Source of the DNA: Leptolinea sp. UBA1437
Lineage (GTDB): Bacteria > Chloroflexota > Anaerolineae > Anaerolineales > Anaerolineaceae
Assembly: GCA_002329625.1 (NCBI GenBank)
Contig: DCTP01000034.1
Location: forward strand, 1 to 8,945
DNA length: 8,945 bases
Direction: 5' to 3'
Shown: positions 1-5,181 of the stretch, one piece after another
How the letters are laid out: the number at the start of each line of letters is the position of its first letter
How positions within the stretch are numbered: position 1 is the first letter of the stretch
Program-made: the position numbers and the translations under genes
The notes under the pieces: generated by a model
What the model was told of the DNA's origin: nothing
The model's input: the letters and a program-made list of their open reading frames with translations, nothing else
Database searches by the model: none

Positions 1-117
1 ACAAAAATAATATCAATCGTTAAAGAAAAGGAAAACTTAAATTTTCAAACGATAATGATATTGATATGCTTTGATACATTTCAGATAAAAAACTGTCATC
101 AGAGAATAAATTCACAG
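1..117. other. AT-rich upstream stretch with no supported gene
   Basis: This short AT-rich segment lies upstream of the rpmF promoter. I see no terminator hairpin, tRNA or conserved motif in it. One plus-strand frame is open from the left edge to a TAG at 184-186, but its translation is rich in Ile, Asn, Lys and Trp, resembles no family I know, and runs through the rpmF promoter. In many bacteria a DUF177 (YceD) gene sits directly before rpmF. No YceD-like C-terminus is recognisable here. Confidence 0.4.
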
Positions 118-146
118 TTGACGAAGTGGTACTGGTTGAATATAAT
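118..146 (+). promoter_or_regulatory. sigma70-type promoter of rpmF
   Basis: TTGACG at 118-123 and a perfect TATAAT at 141-146 are separated by exactly 17 bases, which is the consensus housekeeping geometry. Transcription should begin near 152-154, giving a leader of about 50 bases before the rpmF start. This is the only promoter in the window with both a recognisable -35 and a -10 element, which fits the high expression expected of a ribosomal protein gene. Confidence 0.8.
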
Positions 147-190
147 TAGCTTCGCCTTGTTGAATAGGTATATTTATGGTGGATAGAAAT

Positions 191-196
191 GAGGAG
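191..196 (+). promoter_or_regulatory. Shine-Dalgarno site of rpmF
   Basis: GAGGAG lies 8 bases before the ATG at 205. It fixes the L32 start and shows that this organism does use Shine-Dalgarno initiation. That matters as a contrast to the hflX and baseplate-J-like genes, which have no such site. Confidence 0.85.
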
Positions 197-204
197 TTTA
201 TAAA

Positions 205-402
205 ATGACACCGCTACCAAAACGAAAACTTTCCAGTGCGCGCAGAAATCGCCGCCGCGCAAATGATTTTTTGACTGTCAATAATCTGACCCAGTGTCCG
301 AATTGCGGTGAGATGCGTTTACCACATACCGTATGTCCAAGTTGCGGTTATTACCGCGGTCGTGAAGTCATTAATATGACGAAAGAGACGAAGAGCGAAT
401 AA
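205..402 (+). CDS. rpmF: 50S ribosomal protein L32
   Basis: This 65-residue basic protein is a structural component of the large ribosomal subunit. The N-terminal part is rich in Arg and Lys (PKRKLSSARRNRRRA) and binds rRNA. It is followed by a zinc-ribbon with all four cysteines present: C31-P-N-C34 and C44-P-S-C47, ending in GYYRGR. It is therefore the zinc-binding (C+) form, not a cysteine-less paralogue. The MTPLPKR opening is what I would expect from a Chloroflexota L32. The start is set by a GAGGAG site 8 bases upstream. The gene appears monocistronic, with its own promoter upstream and a bidirectional hairpin directly downstream, and it converges on hflX. Length and motifs are normal for the family. 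Confidence 0.97.
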   Translation: MTPLPKRKLSSARRNRRRANDFLTVNNLTQCPNCGEMRLPHTVCPSCGYYRGREVINMTKETKSE

Positions 403-424
403 TTATTTTTCTTAATGAAAAACG

Positions 425-450
425 ACGGATTCCGAAAGGAATCCGTTTTT
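425..450. terminator. bidirectional terminator between rpmF and hflX
   Basis: A perfect 9-base-pair stem (ACGGATTCC at 425-433, GGAATCCGT at 438-446) closes on a GAAA tetraloop. On the plus strand it runs into TTTTTG, ending rpmF. On the minus strand the stem is followed by CG and then five T (the A-run at 418-422), so it can also end hflX, whose stop codon lies about 15 bases away. The stem is perfect and both T-tracts are short. Confidence 0.85.
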
Positions 451-464
451 GTTTGGATAATTTC

Positions 465-1784
465 TTATACCAAAAATTTTTGGAATCGGGTTAGATAACG
501 CCCCGGAACAGCCCCTCGGATTACAACTCCACTGGTCTCGTTTTCGACCGATTCCACGATTCCTTCCTCATGAAATAAGGCGATCAAAGCCCCTTCCCTG
601 AACGGAAGACGAACACGAATCGGGACCATTTTCTCAAATAATTGTTCCATAATACCCATTTTTAATTCATCGATACCTTGCCCGGTCTTTGCGGAAATCA
701 GATAAGCGTTGGGATCGGTTTCGGCGAGCAGGTTTTTCGCTTCTTCCGCATCTTCCAAAAGGTCCGCTTTGTTAAATACATTGAGTATGGGAATATTTTC
801 GGCACCGATTTCTTTCAATGTCTCCTGAACACTTTCAAATTGAGCCAGAGCATTTGGATGAGAGATGTCGATTATATGAAGTAAGAGATCCGCTTCGGTG
901 ATTTCTTCCAAGGTGGAATGAAAAGCCGCTATCAATTGTGTCGGAAGTTTTTGGATAAAGCCGACGGTATCAGTAAAGAGAGAAAGATGGTTGCCCGGAA
1001 GATTAACACGCCGGGTGGTCGGATCGAGCGTCGCAAAAAGCTTATCAGCGGTATAAATATCCGAATTCGACATCAGATTCAGCAGCGTCGATTTCCCGGC
1101 ATTTGTGTAACCGACAATTGATACGATCGGAATTTGTGAATGTTTCCGTTGATTGCGATACAGATTGCGATGATCGGACATCTTTTCAATCTGCTTCTTC
1201 AAAACCGCTATCCGCTTACGAATTTCTCGCTTATCAACTTCCAATTGTGTTTCACCGGGGCCGCGCAGCCCAACTCCTCCGACGCTGCCGGTTCTGCCTG
1301 AAGCGCCGGCTCCCTGCCTTTCCAGATGTGCCCAGGCATGCGTCAGACGCGGCAGCCGGTATTCATATTGGGCTAATTCCACCTGTAAAGCGCCTTCTCG
1401 GGTTTTTGCATGTTGCGCAAATATATCCAAAATTAATGCCGTACGATCGATCACCCGAACAGAATCACCCAAGGCTTTGGATAGGTCTCTCAAGTTTCGC
1501 GGGCTGAGTTCATTATCAAAAATAACCACATCCGCTAAAGTTTCTTCGGCCAAAGCGCGCACTTCTTCCACTTTCCCGCTGCCGATATAGGTAGCGGGAT
1601 TGGGCTTATCCAATTTTTGGCTGGTTTCTCCCACAACTTCTAATCCGGCTGTTTCGGAAAGCAAACGTAATTCTTCCAATGAATCCGCAATCGATAACAA
1701 ACCCGGTTGATTTTTAATCTCGGCTCCGACCAAAAAAGCCCGTTCCGCCGATTTTTGTGTTGGTTTTAATTCATTTTCCATCAT
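465..1784 (-). CDS. hflX: ribosome-associated GTPase HflX
   Basis: This 439-residue protein is a cytosolic GTPase of the HflX family, known for binding 50S subunits and splitting stalled or heat-stressed ribosomes. The HflX-specific N-terminal domain spans roughly residues 15-155, with the PATYIGSGKVEE segment around 63-74. The glycine-rich linker GRTGSVGG (163-170) leads into LRGPGETQLEVDKREI and a basic coiled helix (about 185-215). The G domain shows G1 GYTNAGKST (225-233), a G3 element DTVGF (272-276), G4 NKAD (338-341) and G5 SAK (364-366), all intact. Length is typical. The gene converges on rpmF and diverges from the baseplate-J-like operon. The start is a tandem ATGATG with no Shine-Dalgarno site; a TATAAT box ends 9 bases before the first ATG, so the message is probably leaderless or nearly so. 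Confidence 0.97.
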   Translation of the reverse strand: MMENELKPTQKSAERAFLVGAEIKNQPGLLSIADSLEELRLLSETAGLEVVGETSQKLDKPNPATYIGSGKVEEVRALAEETLADVVIFDNELSPRNLRDLSKALGDSVRVIDRTALILDIFAQHAKTREGALQVELAQYEYRLPRLTHAWAHLERQGAGASGRTGSVGGVGLRGPGETQLEVDKREIRKRIAVLKKQIEKMSDHRNLYRNQRKHSQIPIVSIVGYTNAGKSTLLNLMSNSDIYTADKLFATLDPTTRRVNLPGNHLSLFTDTVGFIQKLPTQLIAAFHSTLEEITEADLLLHIIDISHPNALAQFESVQETLKEIGAENIPILNVFNKADLLEDAEEAKNLLAETDPNAYLISAKTGQGIDELKMGIMEQLFEKMVPIRVRLPFREGALIALFHEEGIVESVENETSGVVIRGAVPGRYLTRFQKFLV

Positions 1785-1793
1785 ATAGCAACG

Positions 1794-1804
1794 ATTATAC
1801 TGAG
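1794..1804 (-). promoter_or_regulatory. hflX promoter, -10 box close to the start codon
   Basis: On the minus strand the sequence reads CTCAGTATAAT, with the perfect TATAAT at 1799-1794. The next 9 bases lead straight to ATGATG. With usual -10 to start spacing, transcription would begin around 1787, only about 3 bases before the first ATG or 6 before the second. No convincing -35 element is visible at 16-18 bases. The lack of any purine-rich Shine-Dalgarno site supports a leaderless reading, but the assignment rests on sequence alone. Confidence 0.6.
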
Positions 1805-1842
1805 AAAAATTCGGTTGAGGTGAAACAAAAATGAAACCGATA

Positions 1843-1959
1843 CCTTGATTTTTTTCGATTCGTCATCGCAACATGATTAAAAATGTCTCATTGATACGTT
1901 AAATCGTTTTCTTCCTGACCGGATAAGAATTTCGAATATCGATTTTAAAAGAATCAAGG
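1843..1959. repeat. imperfect inverted repeat between divergent promoters
   Basis: CCTTGATTTTTTT at 1843-1855 and AAAAGAATCAAGG at 1947-1959 are reverse complements apart from one base; the outer 8 bases are exact. The arms are 91 bases apart and lie roughly 56 and 43 bases upstream of the expected starts of the two divergent messages. They could be paired operators for one regulator of both promoters. A chance match is also quite possible in DNA this AT-rich. Confidence 0.3.
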
Positions 1960-1984
1960 ATAGAAAAAAACGGCAAAAATAAGA

Positions 1985-1996
1985 CTCAGGTATAAT
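1985..1996 (+). promoter_or_regulatory. operon promoter, -10 box abutting the start codon
   Basis: The sequence CTCAGGTATAAT ends 5 bases before the ATGATG at 2002. A start 6-7 bases after the -10 box would fall on the A or T of the first ATG itself, which predicts a truly leaderless mRNA. There is no Shine-Dalgarno site, since any such site would lie inside the promoter. No -35 element is recognisable at 16-18 bases. The CTCAG just upstream of TATAAT is shared with the hflX promoter. Confidence 0.6.
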
Positions 1997-2001
1997 TTTT
2001 C

Positions 2002-3522
2002 ATGATGAAGACCGAAAAAATTCAGTTACAGCCATTCGATAATATCGACTCTATTCTGGATAAACTGAACCAAACGTATCAGGCAACTTACGGCTTAACG
2101 CAAATCCAGATTTTATGGCAGAGGCGCGGTAAATTACTTGATGACCCTTTGGATTTCGGGCGAATCAGCGGCTGGGCGGAACGAAATCACGTCAAGTTGG
2201 TCTTTGTGTCTTCCAATGAACAAATTATGAGGAAAGCGGCGGAACATAATATTCCGGTTTGTCCGGAAGTTGATTCGATTCCGGTGGCTGGTACAAATCG
2301 GAAAGACCGTTTCCCAATGAAACGATCGGAAAGCGTCCGTGCGATCAGAATCGCAAAACTGAAATCGGAAAGGGATCAGCTCAGAGAAAAAAAAGTACCC
2401 GTTTCATCGGAATTACCGCTATTTTTGGTAGCGATGGTTGCGGTTGTGTTTCTGTTTTTTCTGATTGTACCTCACGCGGTAATCTCTATCCAACCGGTGG
2501 AAACGAAAAGAGAGATTATTCTTCCGCTTTGGACCAGCAATACGTTGGAGACAATGACTCTGAACGGTGGGGTTCCTTCGGAGTTAATGCGTTTTACGGT
2601 TGAAAAAACGGTTACCGTGCCTGCCAGCGGTACGATTCAGTCCGCAGGCACATTGTCGACCGGTACCCTCAGATTAACCAATGTTTGTGATCAAAGACAA
2701 TTGATTCCATCGGGGACTCATTTTTCAGCTTCAGCCGATCAACCTTGGCTGTTTCATAATCTAACCGATATTGTTCTTCCCGCGAAAACCGAAACCACAA
2801 TACCGATCGAAGCGGACAAGCCGGGTGACTCCTTCAATTTACCGGCTCAATCGATTCACGCAATCGAGGTTCCTTATGATCGATGTATACAGATCATACA
2901 GGATCAACCGACAAGCGGCGGAAGCGACGGAATTTTTATCACACCGACTCAAGCGGATTATGATGCGGCAGTCAAAAAAATCCGCCAAGAAATTTTATCA
3001 ATGCCGGCAGCGGAAGTTCAAGAAAAAGCGGGAAATCTTCGGGTTCCTCTAATGCAGACACTGAAAATCGGCAATTTAATTTCTGAAAAGTCAGATCCGC
3101 TAATCGGATATGCCGGAAAAACATTGACGCTTACGCAAACAATAGAAGTTGAAGTACGGACAATCAGTCGTCAGCTTATTATTCAGCAGATACGGATGAA
3201 CCTCGAAGCTGGCTCGCAAAATGCTTTTATTCCGATCAATGATTCCATTCAATTTTCCGTATCGGAAAAGACGGATTCCGGAAACGATGATCAATATGAA
3301 TTGGAAGTGCGAGCAAGTCAATCGGGGGTGCAATTTGTGGATTACAGTGAGTTGAGAGAATTAATTTCCGGGAAGACGATTCAGGACGCAAAAAAAACCA
3401 TTAGGGAGCATATTAACCTTGAATCGGAACCTTCCATCAAAATATGGCCGAAAGGGCTTTCCCGATTGCCTTTCGTTTCTTCAAATATTTTAATAGAGGA
3501 TCAGCAATGGGGAGAATTTTAA
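2002..3522 (+). CDS. membrane-anchored baseplate-J-like protein, unknown role
   Basis: This 506-residue protein heads a five-gene operon. Residues 1-90 form a soluble alpha/beta-looking region containing VKLVFVSSNEQIMRKAAEHNIPV (quoted in part: helix after strand). A charged linker (about 100-135) leads to one membrane segment at about 139-157 (LFLVAMVAVVFLFFLIV). The rest should be extracytoplasmic. Residues 200-290 (TVTVPASGTIQSAG, TGTLRLTN, LIPSGTHF, GDSFNLPA) match the beta-rich repeat pattern of proteins annotated as baseplate J / gp47 family, and the C-terminus ends with a PSIKIWP...RLPF segment. No phage genes are near, so a virion role is unlikely. I recall related proteins beside ruvX and mltG in Chloroflexota, and infer an envelope role. 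Family call is moderate; function is unknown. Confidence 0.65.
   Translation: MMKTEKIQLQPFDNIDSILDKLNQTYQATYGLTQIQILWQRRGKLLDDPLDFGRISGWAERNHVKLVFVSSNEQIMRKAAEHNIPVCPEVDSIPVAGTNRKDRFPMKRSESVRAIRIAKLKSERDQLREKKVPVSSELPLFLVAMVAVVFLFFLIVPHAVISIQPVETKREIILPLWTSNTLETMTLNGGVPSELMRFTVEKTVTVPASGTIQSAGTLSTGTLRLTNVCDQRQLIPSGTHFSASADQPWLFHNLTDIVLPAKTETTIPIEADKPGDSFNLPAQSIHAIEVPYDRCIQIIQDQPTSGGSDGIFITPTQADYDAAVKKIRQEILSMPAAEVQEKAGNLRVPLMQTLKIGNLISEKSDPLIGYAGKTLTLTQTIEVEVRTISRQLIIQQIRMNLEAGSQNAFIPINDSIQFSVSEKTDSGNDDQYELEVRASQSGVQFVDYSELRELISGKTIQDAKKTIREHINLESEPSIKIWPKGLSRLPFVSSNILIEDQQWGEF
3495..3500 (+). promoter_or_regulatory. Shine-Dalgarno site deciding the ruvX start
   Basis: AGAGGA lies 6 bases before the ATG at 3507, inside the end of the upstream gene. 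It selects this ATG, which opens the conserved MGRILSVDPG strand, over the in-frame ATG at 3444. The upstream extension from 3444 has no family counterpart. Confidence 0.8.
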
Positions 3523-3959
3523 GCGTCGATCCGGGCGAAAAAAATATCGGTTTAGCGATCAGCGATCCGCTGGGAATCACAGCCCGATCGCTCGGCGTGA
3601 TTCGCCATGTCGGAAGGGATCAGGATGTTCAAAAAATCGTTTCGATTGCGCTGGAAAATGATGCCGAAACGATTCTAATCGGCCAAGCAGTGGGACAGAA
3701 TGGAGAAATCGGTTCGTCCGCTCGGCATGCGCAGAATTTGGCGGATGCCGTTCGACAAAACTTTCGCGGAGAAGTCATTCTCTGGGATGAATCCGGAAGC
3801 ACGAATGCGGTGCAAGATCTTTATATCACAATGAATGTTCCCAAATCAAAGCGTCGCGGACATCAGGATGCCCGGGCAGCTGCTTATATCCTTCAGGATT
3901 ATTTAGACTGGCTCGCATTTCAAAAGCAATATAAAAAGGAAAATCAACAGGATGAATAA
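3507..3959 (+). CDS. ruvX: RuvX/YqgF-family nuclease (16S rRNA processing, Holliday-junction resolvase fold)
   Basis: This 150-residue cytosolic protein has the RNase-H-like YqgF fold. In E. coli the homologue takes part in maturation of the 16S rRNA 5' end, and the family is also annotated as a putative Holliday-junction resolvase. Expected acidic residues are present: D8 in ILSVDPGEKNIG, E95 in LWDESGST, and D121 in GHQDARAAAYILQDYL. The central LIGQAVGQNGEIG (57-69) replaces the common VGLPxxxDG with a variant I associate with Chloroflexota. The ATG at 3507 is chosen because of AGAGGA just upstream and the family N-terminus. The gene overlaps the previous one by 16 bases and mltG by 8, which suggests coupled translation. 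Confidence 0.93.
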   Translation: MGRILSVDPGEKNIGLAISDPLGITARSLGVIRHVGRDQDVQKIVSIALENDAETILIGQAVGQNGEIGSSARHAQNLADAVRQNFRGEVILWDESGSTNAVQDLYITMNVPKSKRRGHQDARAAAYILQDYLDWLAFQKQYKKENQQDE

Positions 3960-5181
3960 AAAAGAACCGGACGTAATTCAAGAATCGGAAGGAATACAAA
4001 ACGGTTTACCGGATTCCGAACGTCTTGGAAAGAAGAAAAATCGAAGATCAAAGAAAATTTTGGGCTTCGTCCTTATCCTGTTGGTTCTGTTTCTTGCGGT
4101 TCACTTCAATGGGGTGAAAAAGAAAGTGGAAAGCGTGATCGGTCCGGCTTCCCCCGCATTAAGTCGATTTCAACAATTTCGTCTGATTACCCAATTGGAG
4201 CCTGAATTAACCCGATTAATGGAGCCGGCATCGGATAAAACCGATCAGACACTGTTATCGGTTAGACCCGGAGAAACCCCAGCAGAAATCGCCCGGGAAT
4301 TAAAAGAAAAACAAGTTTTATCCAATGAGGATTTATTTCTTCGATATCTGATTTATAGCGGAGAGGATCGACAACTGAAACCCGGCCGTTATATTATTCC
4401 GGCGGGGTCGAATATTCCGGAGATTGGGAAAGTGTTGACAGATATGGGCAACAGCCTGGTTGAGTTCTCGATTTTAAATGGAATGCGTCTCGAGGAAATC
4501 GCTGATTTATTGCCGAGTTCGGGGCTTTCGATTTCTCCGGAAGAATTTTTGCAAACCGCGAGAAATTATCCCAATGACCTTCATCCAGCGGGAGGAACTG
4601 ATTTAGAGGGATATATTCCGGCAGGGAGTTATATCGTCGCTCGGTCGATCTCCGTTCAAAATTTTTTGAAGGGATTTACGGATACTTTTAATCAAAAGCT
4701 TACTCGGGAGGTCGCAGAAGGCCTTCAGCGGAAAGGACTCAGCGTTGCGGAAGGAGTAACCTTGGCATCCATAGTCTCACGGGAAGCCATGTCAAGCGAA
4801 GAATACGGACTAATTGCTTCGGTTTTCTTGAATCGATATCGATTGGGAATGCCTTTTCAAAGCGATCCTACCGTTCAATATGCCATCGGTTGGGATAAAA
4901 CTGAGAAAACCTGGTGGAAAAATCCATTAACAAGCTCTGATTTATCGATTCAATCTCCTTACAATACTTACATTTATAGCGGATTTCCTCCTACGCCGAT
5001 CTGTAATTTTAATTTTGAAGTATTGGAAGCGGTGGTAAATGCGCCCGAAACCGATTATTATTATTTTAGGATGCGCTGTGACGGATCACCGTTTCACAAT
5101 TTTGCGGAAACCTATGCGGAACATGTTGCCAATGCCTGTATAAAAGAAGAGACCGCTTCATCGTTCGAGATCAACCAATGA
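3952..5181 (+). CDS. mltG: endolytic peptidoglycan transglycosylase MltG (YceG-like)
   Basis: This 409-residue inner-membrane enzyme cleaves nascent glycan strands and is thought to set their length. A cytosolic Lys/Arg-rich tail (1-35) precedes one membrane helix at about 36-52. A LysM-like part follows (about 101-160, LLSVRPGETPAEIARELK ... LKPGRYIIPAG), then the YceG core: LEGYIPAGSYI (218-228), ASIVSREA (272-279) with the catalytic Glu at 278, and QSDPTVQYAIG (303-313). SPYNTYIYSGFPPTPI (335-350) and the closing H382-N-F and EHVAN complete it. After PPTPI the usual PG is replaced by CNFNF, a small deviation. The start overlaps the end of ruvX by 8 bases, with AAAGGA at 3935-3940, and the stop overlaps the next gene by 4. 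Confidence 0.95.
   Translation: MNKKEPDVIQESEGIQNGLPDSERLGKKKNRRSKKILGFVLILLVLFLAVHFNGVKKKVESVIGPASPALSRFQQFRLITQLEPELTRLMEPASDKTDQTLLSVRPGETPAEIARELKEKQVLSNEDLFLRYLIYSGEDRQLKPGRYIIPAGSNIPEIGKVLTDMGNSLVEFSILNGMRLEEIADLLPSSGLSISPEEFLQTARNYPNDLHPAGGTDLEGYIPAGSYIVARSISVQNFLKGFTDTFNQKLTREVAEGLQRKGLSVAEGVTLASIVSREAMSSEEYGLIASVFLNRYRLGMPFQSDPTVQYAIGWDKTEKTWWKNPLTSSDLSIQSPYNTYIYSGFPPTPICNFNFEVLEAVVNAPETDYYYFRMRCDGSPFHNFAETYAEHVANACIKEETASSFEINQ

Larger units (their letters stand above)
1785..2001. other. divergent intergenic region, hflX / baseplate-J-like operon
   Basis: This 217-base AT-rich spacer holds the two outward-facing promoters, with a TATAAT box near each end, and an imperfect inverted repeat between them. 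I found no open frame with a plausible start and no tRNA or terminator-like hairpin. The middle (about 1830-1980) has several A-runs and T-runs that could act as UP elements or bend the DNA. Confidence 0.6.

Noticed and set aside
28..56. GATAAT at 51-56 as an extra upstream rpmF promoter.
   Set aside because: No -35-like hexamer lies 16-18 bases upstream, and the TTGACG/TATAAT pair at 118-146 is far better.
1..186. Plus-strand frame open from the left edge for 61 codons to TAG at 184-186.
   Set aside because: The translation is dominated by Ile, Asn, Lys and Trp, matches no family I know, and runs across the clear rpmF promoter. In AT-rich DNA an open stretch of this length can arise by chance. 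A longer upstream sequence would show whether a gene enters from the left.
1103..1507. 134-codon plus-strand frame opposite hflX.
   Set aside because: It lies wholly on the antisense strand of the strongly conserved HflX coding region and its translation looks random, so it is a shadow of the codon pattern.
3444..3506. Longer N-terminus for RuvX starting at an upstream ATG.
   Set aside because: The extra 21 residues have no family counterpart, and the AGAGGA site directly before 3507 marks the normal RuvX start.
2002..3522. The baseplate-J-like gene as part of a prophage or contractile injection system.
   Set aside because: No tail, sheath, spike, capsid, integrase or lysis gene is present, the protein has its own membrane anchor, and the downstream neighbours are housekeeping genes overlapping it.
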